Source: Actinomycetota bacterium (GTDB lineage Bacteria; Actinomycetota; Humimicrobiia; Humimicrobiales; Humimicrobiaceae). Taken from it: 7,670 nt of DNA. Both the position numbers and the translations under genes were made by a program. The notes under the pieces are model-generated. The model was not told where the DNA came from. It worked only from the letters and a program-made list of their open reading frames with translations, and did not search any database. Within the stretch, counting starts at the first letter, position 1. Each line of letters starts with the position of its first letter. Of the stretch, positions 1 through 7,437 are shown in pieces. The stretch is taken from the NCBI GenBank assembly GCA_028697935.1, contig JAQVEM010000065.1, positions 1 through 7,670 of the forward strand, written 5' to 3'.

Positions 1-2416
1 TAACCCGATTATGAGTATTCATGACCAGGGTGCAGGAGGTCCGTGTAATGTATTAACCGAACTTGTTGATCCCGCAGGTGGCAGAATTGAGATAAGAAAT
101 ATTCAGGTTGGTGATAAAACTATGTCAGTACTTGAAATTTGGGGAGCGGAATATCAGGAGCGTAATGCTTTTCTTATAAAACCGGAACGGCTGGAGGAAT
201 TTAAAGCAATATGTAATCGCGAAAAAGTTAACTGTGAAGTTCTTGGTGAGATAACCGGTGACGGCAAAATTACTGTGCATGATAGCTATAATGACAGTAC
301 TCCGGTTGATCTGGATCTTAAAGAAATCCTGAGTAATATCCCACGTAAAACATTTGAGCTTAAAAGTGTCCCTAAAAAATTAGAGCCACTTAATTTACCG
401 GCTGGTAAATCAGTAAAAGAATTTCTGGAACTCATATTTAAATTACCCTCGGTTGGTTCAAAGGGATTTTTGGTAAGAAAAGTCGATAGAAGTGTAACAG
501 GACTTATTGCCCGGCAGCAATGCTGCGGTCCACTGCAGCTTCCTGTTTCGGACGTAGCTGTTGTAGCACAGAGTCATTTTAGTCTTACCGGGGCTGCTAT
601 TGCTATTGGTGAGCAACCAATTAAATCTCTAATTAGTCCTGAAGCCTGTGCCCGTATGGCAGTTGGAGAAGCGCTGACCAATATAGTATGGGCTCTTATA
701 ACTGCCCTTGAAGATATAAAATGTTCAGTAAACTGGATGTGGGCTGCAAAACTTCCGGGTGAAGGCGCTGATCTATATAAAGCAGCGGTTTCTTTAAGTA
801 ATTTAATGAAGGAGATAGGTATTGCTGCAGATGGTGGTAAGGACAGTCTATCAATGGCGGCTCTTGCAGGTGATGAAATTGTTAAAGCTCCCGGACAGGT
901 AGTTGTTTCTGCTTATAGTTCGATGAAGGATATAACCAGAGTAATAACCCCTGATATTAAAAGGCCGGATGAGAGCAGACTGATGTTTATTGATCTTGGA
1001 GAAGGTAAAAATCGCCTGGGAGGTTCAGCACTGGCACAGGTACTGGGACAGATAGGAGACAATTCTCCAGATGTTGAAAATCCTGTTCTACTGGTTAAAA
1101 CATTTAAAGCAATACAGGAAATAATAAAGGAAAAATTAATTCTTTCAGGGCATGATAGGAGTGATGGAGGGCTTATAACCACACTGGTTGAAATGGCATT
1201 ATCTGGGAACTGTGGAATAGAGATAGAACTTGCTGATAAAGAAGAAATAACTAAAGAAGATGTAATTATTTCACGGTTGTTCTCCGAAGAACTCGGACTC
1301 GTTCTGGAATATTTACCACAAAATGAGTCCAGAATTGCTACCATTCTTAATAAATCCGGTATTCCATTTACTGTTCTTGGCAATACATGTAAAAGAAAAC
1401 AGGTTATAATACGCAATGGTAAAAAAGTAATACTGGATACCGGAACACCAGAACTTTTAAACTGGTGGGAATCAACAAGCGATCAGCTTGAACGCTATCA
1501 GATGAATATACAGCTGGCAGATGAACAAAAGCAGAACCATAATAGATCCGGGCTTTCATATAACATTTCCTTCAAACCTGCTGCCACTCCATCAGTATTA
1601 TTAAAGAGGTTAAATAAACCTGAAGTTGCAATTATCCGCGAAGAAGGAAGTAATGGTGATAGGGAAATGACTTCAGCATTTTTTGCTGCGGGATTTAAAC
1701 CCTGGGACGTAACAATGACGGATTTGCTCGACGGTAGCATAACTCTTGAAAAATTTAAAGGAGCTGTATTCGTAGGAGGATTTTCTTATGCGGATGTTCT
1801 GGACAGTGCTAAAGGGTGGGCTGGTATAATAAAGTTCAGCCCGAAATTAAAAAAGATGTTTGATGACTTTTATACAAGAAAGGATACTTTTTCTCTTGGT
1901 GTTTGTAATGGCTGCCAGCTTATGACTCTCCTTGGCTGGGTGCCATGGAAAGGAATTTCAGAGGACAGGCAACCGAGATTTATAAGCAATCCATCCGGGC
2001 GGTTTGAGTCACGCTGGTTGTCAGTGAAAATATTAAAAAGCCCTTCTATAATGCTTGATGGTATGGAAGATTCTATACTTGGTGTATGGATAGCACACAG
2101 AGAAGGGCATTTATTCTGCCCGGACCCGGAAATACTTTCAGAAATATATGAAAAAAACCTTGCTCCTGTGATTTACGTAGATGATAATGGATTACCTGCT
2201 GAAAAATATCCTTATAACCCAAACAGTTCACCTTATGGGTTTACCGGGTTATGTTCGGAGGACGGAAGGCATCTTGCAATGATGCCCCACCCTGAAAGGG
2301 CATTTTTATTATGGCAGTGGGCATGGTTACCAGAGAAGTGGAAGCAGGATTTAAAAGATTCTCCATGGCTTAAGATGTTTCAGAATGCCAGAAGGTGGTG
2401 CGAGGGGAGTATTTAA
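1..2416 (+). CDS. purL: Phosphoribosylformylglycinamidine (FGAM) synthase, long single-chain type, 5' truncated by window
   Basis: Cytoplasmic enzyme for step 4 of purine synthesis: FGAR + glutamine + ATP gives FGAM. The frame is open from base 2, reading NPIMSIHDQGAGG. This is a conserved internal PurL motif, so the ATG at 11 is not the start. Numbering residues from that Met, visible landmarks are: the QQCCGPLQLPVSDVAVV stretch (169-185); KLPGEGADL (247-255); DGGKDSLSM (274-282); GHDRSDGGL (380-388); REEGSNGDREM (543-553), which opens the fused class I glutamine amidotransferase domain; the nucleophile C632 in LGVCNGCQL; and H760/E762 in MMPHPERA. In E. coli PurL the triad is C1135, H1260 and E1262, so about 500 N-terminal residues are missing and the full protein is about 1300 residues. 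This architecture needs no PurS or PurQ. From memory it resembles animal PFAS more than E. coli PurL, especially at the C-terminus. R697 sits where the family usually has glycine (AHREG for AHGEG). The stop is TAA at 2414; purF follows after 87 bases. Confidence 0.97.
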   Translation, partial: NPIMSIHDQGAGGPCNVLTELVDPAGGRIEIRNIQVGDKTMSVLEIWGAEYQERNAFLIKPERLEEFKAICNREKVNCEVLGEITGDGKITVHDSYNDSTPVDLDLKEILSNIPRKTFELKSVPKKLEPLNLPAGKSVKEFLELIFKLPSVGSKGFLVRKVDRSVTGLIARQQCCGPLQLPVSDVAVVAQSHFSLTGAAIAIGEQPIKSLISPEACARMAVGEALTNIVWALITALEDIKCSVNWMWAAKLPGEGADLYKAAVSLSNLMKEIGIAADGGKDSLSMAALAGDEIVKAPGQVVVSAYSSMKDITRVITPDIKRPDESRLMFIDLGEGKNRLGGSALAQVLGQIGDNSPDVENPVLLVKTFKAIQEIIKEKLILSGHDRSDGGLITTLVEMALSGNCGIEIELADKEEITKEDVIISRLFSEELGLVLEYLPQNESRIATILNKSGIPFTVLGNTCKRKQVIIRNGKKVILDTGTPELLNWWESTSDQLERYQMNIQLADEQKQNHNRSGLSYNISFKPAATPSVLLKRLNKPEVAIIREEGSNGDREMTSAFFAAGFKPWDVTMTDLLDGSITLEKFKGAVFVGGFSYADVLDSAKGWAGIIKFSPKLKKMFDDFYTRKDTFSLGVCNGCQLMTLLGWVPWKGISEDRQPRFISNPSGRFESRWLSVKILKSPSIMLDGMEDSILGVWIAHREGHLFCPDPEILSEIYEKNLAPVIYVDDNGLPAEKYPYNPNSSPYGFTGLCSEDGRHLAMMPHPERAFLLWQWAWLPEKWKQDLKDSPWLKMFQNARRWCEGSI

Positions 2417-2496
2417 TTTTGTCAGAATTGTATAAATGCTGCTAATTATATAAATATTACTGCAAATTCTTAAAGATATTAGATAATATTATTACC

Positions 2497-2502
2497 GGGG
2501 AA
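2497..2502 (+). promoter_or_regulatory. Weak, closely spaced ribosome binding site of purF
   Basis: GGGGAA ends one base before the ATG at 2504, a shorter spacing than usual. The start is still secure. The frame is closed upstream by TAG at 2480, no ATG, GTG or TTG lies in frame between that stop and 2504, and no other start codon occurs before the catalytic Cys codon. The poor site suggests modest initiation; this is an inference. Confidence 0.45.
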
Positions 2503-2503
2503 A

Positions 2504-3943
2504 ATGGTAAATAAGATATCAAAAGAAAAACTTAATGAAAAATGTGGTGTATTTGGAGTATATGCGCCGGGTAAAAGTGCAGCAAAAATAATTTTTTATG
2601 GTCTTCAAGCATTACAGCACAGAGGCCAGGAAAGCGCTGGTATAGCTGTATCTGATGGTGAGAATATTCTGGTATTTAAAGACCTGGGACTTGTCTCCCG
2701 GGTATTTAATGAACAGAATATCGCTCCACTCCAGGGTCAAATTGGAATAGGACATACCCGATATTCTGCAAGCGGAATGAATATATGGAAAAATTCACAG
2801 CCGCTATATCACATGTTCAAAAATGAGAGTTTTGCAATAGCTAATAATGGTAATCTGACCAACACAAATGAAATAAGAAATAAGCTGATAGAAAAAGGAG
2901 TTAAATTTGAAACCAATACAGATACAGAAGTTATAGCATCGCTTATCGGCAGTTCGGAAAAAGATAATATTGAGGACGCTATTAAAGAAACAGTCAGCAA
3001 AATTAAAGGTTGTTATTCTATATTAATATTAACAAAGGATAAAATTTTTGGAATAAGGGATCCACACGGATTCAGGCCACTTGTGCTTGGTAGCCTTGAT
3101 GGTAATTATGTAATAGCTTCAGAAACCTGCGCGCTGGACATAATTGATGCAAAATTTATAAGAGAAATAGATCCCGGCGAAATAATTATTCTTGATAAAG
3201 ATGGTATAAGATCACAGATGGTGTTGCCAGTTGATAAGATTTCAATGTGTATTTTTGAACTTATTTATTTTGCTAGACCGGATAGTTATATATATGGTAA
3301 GAATATGTTTGCTGTAAGGTACAGGCTGGGTCAGGAACTGGCAAAAGAATGCCCTGCCGATGCTGATATTGTTATCTCTGTTCCTGATTCAGGTACTCCT
3401 GCAGCTATTGGTTACTCTAAAGAATCAAAGATTCCATACGCGGAAGGTTTTATTAAAAATAGATATGTGGGCAGAACTTTTATCCAGCCGGAGCAGAAAA
3501 CGAGGGATATAAGTGTTAAACTTAAGCTGAACCCTTTAAGAGACATCATATATGGTAAAAGGCTGGTAGTTGTTGATGATTCAATAGTCAGGGGGACAAC
3601 ATCAAAAAAAATAGTAAAAATGTTATATGATGTTGGTGCCAGGGGAGTACATTTAAGAATCACCTGTCCGCCACTTCTTTATCCATGTTATTATGGTGTT
3701 GATATGGCCAGAAGAGATGAATTTATTGCCAATCACAAAACACTGGAGGATATAAGAGAATTTCTAAAAGTAGATAGTCTGGGATATCTTTCCATAGATG
3801 GTCTTGTAAAAGCTGTAGGTGAATCGAAAGAAAAGTTCTGCTTTGCCTGCTTTAATGGAGAGTATCCTGTTCCTGTTCCTGATAACCAAGAATTCAGTAA
3901 GCATTTAATTAATAAAGAAAAGAGGATATCTTCAAATGCTTGA
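2504..3943 (+). CDS. purF: Amidophosphoribosyltransferase (glutamine PRPP amidotransferase), propeptide and Fe-S type
   Basis: Catalyses the committed first step: PRPP + glutamine gives phosphoribosylamine. At 479 residues it is a normal length. The N-terminal Ntn-hydrolase glutaminase domain (about 14-240) begins at C14 in EKCGVFGVY. The first 13 residues should be a propeptide removed to expose Cys as the N-terminal nucleophile, as in B. subtilis. Other active-site matches are R86 (GHTRYSASG), N115-G116 (NNGNL) and D140 (NTDTEV). The phosphoribosyltransferase domain carries the PRPP loop VVVDDSIVRGTTS at 355-367. Four cysteines, C249, C395, C446 and C449 (the last two in CFACFNGEYP), match the [4Fe-4S] ligands of the B. 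subtilis enzyme (precursor positions 247, 393, 448, 451). An oxygen-sensitive cluster is therefore expected. Feedback inhibition by purine nucleotides is known for the family but cannot be read from the sequence. The last 8 bases overlap purM, suggesting translational coupling. Confidence 0.97.
   Translation: MVNKISKEKLNEKCGVFGVYAPGKSAAKIIFYGLQALQHRGQESAGIAVSDGENILVFKDLGLVSRVFNEQNIAPLQGQIGIGHTRYSASGMNIWKNSQPLYHMFKNESFAIANNGNLTNTNEIRNKLIEKGVKFETNTDTEVIASLIGSSEKDNIEDAIKETVSKIKGCYSILILTKDKIFGIRDPHGFRPLVLGSLDGNYVIASETCALDIIDAKFIREIDPGEIIILDKDGIRSQMVLPVDKISMCIFELIYFARPDSYIYGKNMFAVRYRLGQELAKECPADADIVISVPDSGTPAAIGYSKESKIPYAEGFIKNRYVGRTFIQPEQKTRDISVKLKLNPLRDIIYGKRLVVVDDSIVRGTTSKKIVKMLYDVGARGVHLRITCPPLLYPCYYGVDMARRDEFIANHKTLEDIREFLKVDSLGYLSIDGLVKAVGESKEKFCFACFNGEYPVPVPDNQEFSKHLINKEKRISSNA
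3921..3925 (+). promoter_or_regulatory. Ribosome binding site of purM inside the 3' end of purF
   Basis: AGAGG lies 10 bases before the ATG at 3936, within the last purF codons. The purM frame is closed upstream by TAA at 3906, and this is the first ATG after it. Ribosomes finishing purF at 3943 would be directly over the purM start, which fits coupled translation. Confidence 0.6.
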
Positions 3944-5012
3944 TGAGAATAATAAAAAAAGAGTTAAAAAATATTCCTACAAATCGTCAGGTGTAAATAT
4001 AGAAAAAGCCTCCAATGTCCTCGGTCAGCTTAAGAAGACAATAGCCTCGACATTTTCGGACAGGGTGTTAAGCGACCTGTCATCTTATTCAGGGCTTTTC
4101 CAACCTGACCTTAAGGATTATAAAACTCCAGTTCTTGTTTCATCAACTGATGGTGTAGGAACAAAAATAATGCTTGCAAAAAGACTAAATCATTACCATG
4201 GTATAGGGCAGGATGCAGTTGCAATGTGCATAAATGACATAATCTGTTGTGGTGCAAGACCTCTCTTTTTTCTCGATTACATAGCATGTGGTAAAGTGAA
4301 TGAGGAGAAAATAAAAGTCATAATTGAGTCTATATCAAAAAGCTGTCTTTATTGTGATACTGTACTTATTGGTGGCGAAATTGCCGAGCATCCCGGTATG
4401 AGCGGGGAAGATGATATTGATATTGCTGGCTTTGCAGTTGGTATTATAGAAAAATCAGAAATAATAAACCCGGGGCTTGTTAATGAGGGAGATATAGTGG
4501 CAGGGATACCATCTTCAGGTATCCATAGTAATGGCTTTTCTCTGGTCCGTAAACTAATTGATGATAAGAATCTTGATCTGAATAAAATATATGATTGGAG
4601 TGGTGGCGTTCCGCTGGGAATTTTGCTTTTAACCCCTACTCTTCTTTATTCCAGATTGATTAATAAAATTATTGAAAGTAAAGTTAAAATCCATGGGATT
4701 GCGCATATAACAGGTGGAGGTTTTTATGAAAATATTAACAGGGTTATACCTGCTAACATGGATGTTGTAGTCCGGGAAGAAAGCTGGGAGATACCGCCTG
4801 TTTTTAAATTTTTGCAGGAGCTGGGCAGTATTGATAAAAAGGAAATGTTCAGAGTATTTAATATGGGTATAGGAATGGTTTTGATTATTCCACCCGATGA
4901 ATTTGACAGGGTCAAAAAAATTGCAACAGGAATGGATGATAATATTCATAATATTTATAATATAGGGACTGTAACTTCAGGAAGTGGAAAAGTAATAATA
5001 AAGAAGGGCTAA
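3936..5012 (+). CDS. purM: Phosphoribosylformylglycinamidine cyclo-ligase (AIR synthetase)
   Basis: Catalyses ATP-dependent ring closure of FGAM, the PurL product, to aminoimidazole ribotide. At 358 residues it is close to the family length (about 345), with a slightly long, lysine-rich N-terminus before the conserved YKSSGV (residues 15-20). Landmarks in order are: SSTDGVGTK (69-77, nucleotide-binding loop), AMCINDI (96-102), ARPLFFLDY (107-115), IGGEIAEHPGM (145-155), the SSGIHSNGFSLVRK segment (193-206), AHITGGGFYENI (256-267) and FNMGIGM (308-314). It belongs to the same ATP-binding superfamily as the synthetase half of PurL. The loop at 146-154 reads GGEIAEHPG where E. coli has GGETAEMPG. 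The His form is familiar to me from actinobacterial-type enzymes; the Thr to Ile change seems less common. purM overlaps purF by 8 bases and is followed by purN after 23, so it is mid-operon. Confidence 0.97.
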   Translation: MLDENNKKRVKKYSYKSSGVNIEKASNVLGQLKKTIASTFSDRVLSDLSSYSGLFQPDLKDYKTPVLVSSTDGVGTKIMLAKRLNHYHGIGQDAVAMCINDIICCGARPLFFLDYIACGKVNEEKIKVIIESISKSCLYCDTVLIGGEIAEHPGMSGEDDIDIAGFAVGIIEKSEIINPGLVNEGDIVAGIPSSGIHSNGFSLVRKLIDDKNLDLNKIYDWSGGVPLGILLLTPTLLYSRLINKIIESKVKIHGIAHITGGGFYENINRVIPANMDVVVREESWEIPPVFKFLQELGSIDKKEMFRVFNMGIGMVLIIPPDEFDRVKKIATGMDDNIHNIYNIGTVTSGSGKVIIKKG

Positions 5013-5035
5013 TAATAAAGAAAGTCAGGATACAT

Positions 5036-5659
5036 ATGAAAAAAAGAATAGCAGTATTTGCTTCTGGTTTTGGATCAAATCTTCAGGCACTTATTGATTA
5101 TAATAGAACTGGTGATCTTAATGGCGATATTGTTCTTGTATTTTCAAATAATAAAGATGCATATGCTCTCAGAAGGGCAGAGGAAAATAAAATCAAAGCA
5201 GTTTTTATGGATCCTTCTGAGTATGACACCCGAGAGGAATATGACAGTAAAATCATAGAACTCCTGGAGAAAGAAAAGATAGATCTTGTTGTACTGGCTG
5301 GCTATATGTTTGTACTGAGTCCCGGATTTATATCCAGGTTTAAAAACAGAATTCTAAATATCCACCCATCACTTCTCCCATCATTTAAAGGTGCTCATGG
5401 TATTAAAGATGCTTTTGATTACGGTGTAAAGGTAACCGGAGTTACAGTGCATTTTGCAGATGAAGGTCTTGATAGTGGCCCAATAATACTCCAGGAGGCG
5501 CTGAATATTAACCAGGATGAAAGTCTGGAAGATCTGGAGGAAAAAATACATAAAATAGAACATAAAATTTATCCACTGGCAGTAAAATATTTTTGTGAGG
5601 ATAGACTAAAAATAGAAGGAAGAAAAGTAAAGATTTTAGATAAAAATAACAAAAAATAG
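5036..5659 (+). CDS. purN: Phosphoribosylglycinamide formyltransferase, 10-formyltetrahydrofolate dependent
   Basis: Transfers the formyl group of 10-formyl-THF to GAR to make FGAR, the substrate of PurL (step 3). At 207 residues it has the single-domain length of PurN (E. coli 212). Landmarks are ASGFGSNLQALID (9-21, phosphate loop), SNNKDAYALRRAEE (37-50), LAGYMFVLSP (87-96), LNIHPSLLPSFKGAHG (107-122) and the segment VHFADEGLDSGPIILQ (138-153). The expected catalytic trio is present as N108, H110 and D146. The H-to-D spacing of 36 equals that of E. coli H108 and D144. The C-terminus is lysine-rich and ends in NNKK. A modest ribosome site, AGGA, lies at 5027-5030, five bases before the ATG. 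There is no sign of the ATP-grasp formate-dependent alternative PurT. Confidence 0.97.
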   Translation: MKKRIAVFASGFGSNLQALIDYNRTGDLNGDIVLVFSNNKDAYALRRAEENKIKAVFMDPSEYDTREEYDSKIIELLEKEKIDLVVLAGYMFVLSPGFISRFKNRILNIHPSLLPSFKGAHGIKDAFDYGVKVTGVTVHFADEGLDSGPIILQEALNINQDESLEDLEEKIHKIEHKIYPLAVKYFCEDRLKIEGRKVKILDKNNKK

Positions 5660-5667
5660 GGGAGAGA
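5659..5667 (+). promoter_or_regulatory. Ribosome binding site of purH overlapping the purN stop
   Basis: A purine run, GGGGAGAGA, begins at the last base of the purN TAG stop (5657-5659) and reaches to just before the ATG at 5669. It is the most purine-rich initiation region in the operon and fits purH translation directly after purN termination. Confidence 0.6.
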
Positions 5668-5668
5668 G

Positions 5669-7375
5669 ATGAAAGTAAAAATCAAAAGAGCTTTAATAAG
5701 TGTGTCGAACAAGGAAGGAATTGTAGATTTTGCAAGAACGCTCGAGGCTATGAATGTAGAAATCATTTCAACTGGCGGAACTTTCAGAAAACTTGAAGAA
5801 GAAGGAATAAAAGTAAAGAAAGTAGAAGAATTTACCGGTTTTCCTGAAATGTTAAATGGGAGGGTAAAAACTCTGCATCCTTATATCCATGGAGGGATAC
5901 TTGCTGACAGAAGTAACGAAAAGCACATGAGTGAAATTGCTTCCGCTGGAATAAAATTAATAGATATGGTGGTAGTAAACTTATATCCTTTTAAAGAGAC
6001 TATATCAAAAAGTGATGTCACTCTGGAGGAAGCAATAGAAAATATTGATATTGGTGGACCAACTATGATTAGAAGTGCTGCGAAGAATAATAAAGGTGTG
6101 GCAGTAGTTGTTGATCCTGAAGATTATAAGAAGATAGGGGAGGAGCTTAAAGAGAATGATGGTTATTTAAGCAGGGCCACACTTTTCAGGCTGGCTGTTA
6201 AGGCTTTTCAGCATACCTGTGAATATGATAGCGTTATTTTTAATTACCTTAAAAATAAAATACAGGATTTTGGTAATTCAGATATATCAGTAAGAGATTA
6301 CTTAAATGTTGAATGTGGAATTTCTGCTGGAGAAACCGGCACTGAAGAAATGAGTGAAAAAGAAGCCGGAGATAAATTTAGAAGCGAGAATGGTGATTTT
6401 AAGGATAATCTTAAATTTAATCTTATAAAAATTCAAAATCTTAGATACGGTGAGAACCCACATCAAAAAGCTTCATATTATAAATACATAGATAGCAACA
6501 GTGATAAATTTACTGGTGCCCGACAATTTCAGGGTAAAGAGTTGTCCTATAATAATATTATGGATGGTAATGCAGCTTTCAATATTGTAAAGGAATTTTC
6601 TGTCCCCTGTGTTGCAGTGATAAAACATAATAATCCATGTGGGGCTGCTATAGGTAACACTATTGAAGAAGCATATAAAAAGGCATATGAGTGCGACCCT
6701 GTTTCAGCTTTTGGCAGCGTTATTGCGAGCAATATGAAATGGACAGCAGAAGCAGCAAAATTTATGCTTGATAAATATGTAGAAGTTATTATTGCGCCGG
6801 ATTTTGATGATGAAGCTCTCAAAATGCTTTCACAGAAACAAAATTTAAGAATTCTTAAGATAGATTTCAAACTGGATGATTATTTAAAGAAATTAAATCA
6901 GGAAGACTTTAAAACACAAAATGTAGATATTAAAAGTGTCGACGGTGGAATCTTACTCCAGGATCTTGATGAAGGCATAGATAATAGAGAGAATATGAAA
7001 GTAGTTACAGAAGTAGCACCGGACAACAGACAGTGGGAAGACCTTCTATTTGGCTGGCAAATAGTAAAAAATGTTAAATCAAACGCAATAGTGCTTGCTA
7101 TAGATGGTAAAACGGTTGGTATAGGAGCAGGCCAGATGAGCAGGATTGATTCAGCAGAAATAGCAATTAAAAAATCAGATGGAAGATGTAATGGCTCGGT
7201 TATGGCCTCTGATGCATTTTTCCCATTTGAAGATGTAGCTGAGCTTGCTGCCAGAAGTGGGATAAAAGCAATTATACAACCCGGCGGTTCTATAAGAGAC
7301 AATGAAGTTATAGCAAGCTGTAATAGAAATAAAATTCCAATGGTATTTACCGGAAGAAGACATTTTAAACATTAG
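5669..7375 (+). CDS. purH: Bifunctional AICAR formyltransferase / IMP cyclohydrolase, with an acidic insertion
   Basis: Carries out the last two steps of the pathway: AICAR + 10-formyl-THF gives FAICAR, which is then closed to IMP. The N-terminal MGS-like cyclohydrolase domain (about 1-195) shows SVSNKEGI (11-18), STGGT (34-38), NGRVKTLHP (63-71), NLYPF (104-108) and IDIGGPTMIRSAAKN (126-140). K67, Y106, D127 and K139 correspond to the cyclohydrolase residues of the human enzyme. The C-terminal formyltransferase domain has LRYGENPHQKASYY (258-271), IKHNNPCGAA (318-327) with the catalytic K319-H320 pair, SAFGSVIA (346-353), the SDAFFPFEDVAE segment (514-525), QPGGSIRD (537-544) and the typical C-terminus TGRRHFKH. 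At 568 residues it is longer than E. coli (529) or B. subtilis (512) PurH. Most of the excess is an acidic stretch at about residues 200-248, between the domains. It is the last gene of the operon; its TAG stop lies 20 bases before a hairpin. Confidence 0.97.
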   Translation: MKVKIKRALISVSNKEGIVDFARTLEAMNVEIISTGGTFRKLEEEGIKVKKVEEFTGFPEMLNGRVKTLHPYIHGGILADRSNEKHMSEIASAGIKLIDMVVVNLYPFKETISKSDVTLEEAIENIDIGGPTMIRSAAKNNKGVAVVVDPEDYKKIGEELKENDGYLSRATLFRLAVKAFQHTCEYDSVIFNYLKNKIQDFGNSDISVRDYLNVECGISAGETGTEEMSEKEAGDKFRSENGDFKDNLKFNLIKIQNLRYGENPHQKASYYKYIDSNSDKFTGARQFQGKELSYNNIMDGNAAFNIVKEFSVPCVAVIKHNNPCGAAIGNTIEEAYKKAYECDPVSAFGSVIASNMKWTAEAAKFMLDKYVEVIIAPDFDDEALKMLSQKQNLRILKIDFKLDDYLKKLNQEDFKTQNVDIKSVDGGILLQDLDEGIDNRENMKVVTEVAPDNRQWEDLLFGWQIVKNVKSNAIVLAIDGKTVGIGAGQMSRIDSAEIAIKKSDGRCNGSVMASDAFFPFEDVAELAARSGIKAIIQPGGSIRDNEVIASCNRNKIPMVFTGRRHFKH

Positions 7376-7395
7376 GAACTGATTTAAAAAAAATA

Positions 7396-7425
7396 GCAGC
7401 GGTATTTTTAACTAAATACCGCTGC
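7396..7425. terminator. Intrinsic terminator hairpin between convergent purH and lon, probably bidirectional
   Basis: A perfect 12-bp inverted repeat: GCAGCGGTATTT at 7396-7407 and AAATACCGCTGC at 7414-7425, with a 6-base loop TTAACT. On the - strand the stem is followed, after two bases, by eight Ts (the A run at 7386-7393), making a strong lon terminator. On the + strand the downstream tract is only a broken T run (AGTATTTTG). It can still end the pur transcript but looks weaker in that direction. It starts 20 bases after the purH stop and ends 12 bases from the lon stop. Confidence 0.9.
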
Positions 7426-7437
7426 AGTATTTTGACC

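Noticed and set aside
11..13. ATG at 11 as the true start of purL
   Set aside because: The frame is open upstream to the window edge, and the preceding codons (Asn-Pro-Ile) continue the conserved internal motif before SIHDQGAGG. About 500 residues of the family lie before this point.
913..1416. Open frame of 167 codons on the - strand within purL
   Set aside because: It is a shadow of the conserved PurL synthetase domain with no recognisable domain of its own.
2419..2454. Sigma-70 promoter between purL and purF
   Set aside because: The hexamers resemble consensus, but a 24-base spacer is too long, and such matches are expected by chance in AT-rich DNA. Not listed as a feature.
4629..4949. 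Open frame of 106 codons on the - strand within purM
   Set aside because: It is antisense to strongly conserved purM motifs, has no recognisable protein features, and is explained by the AT-rich codon use of purM.
5058..5258. Overlapping + strand frame of 66 codons inside purN
   Set aside because: It is an out-of-frame reading of the conserved purN N-terminus, with no good ribosome site.
6547..7302. Open frames of 107 and 134 codons on the - strand within purH
   Set aside because: They lie entirely opposite the conserved formyltransferase domain, have Ser/Ile/Leu-rich composition typical of antisense shadows, and have no ribosome site or family resemblance.
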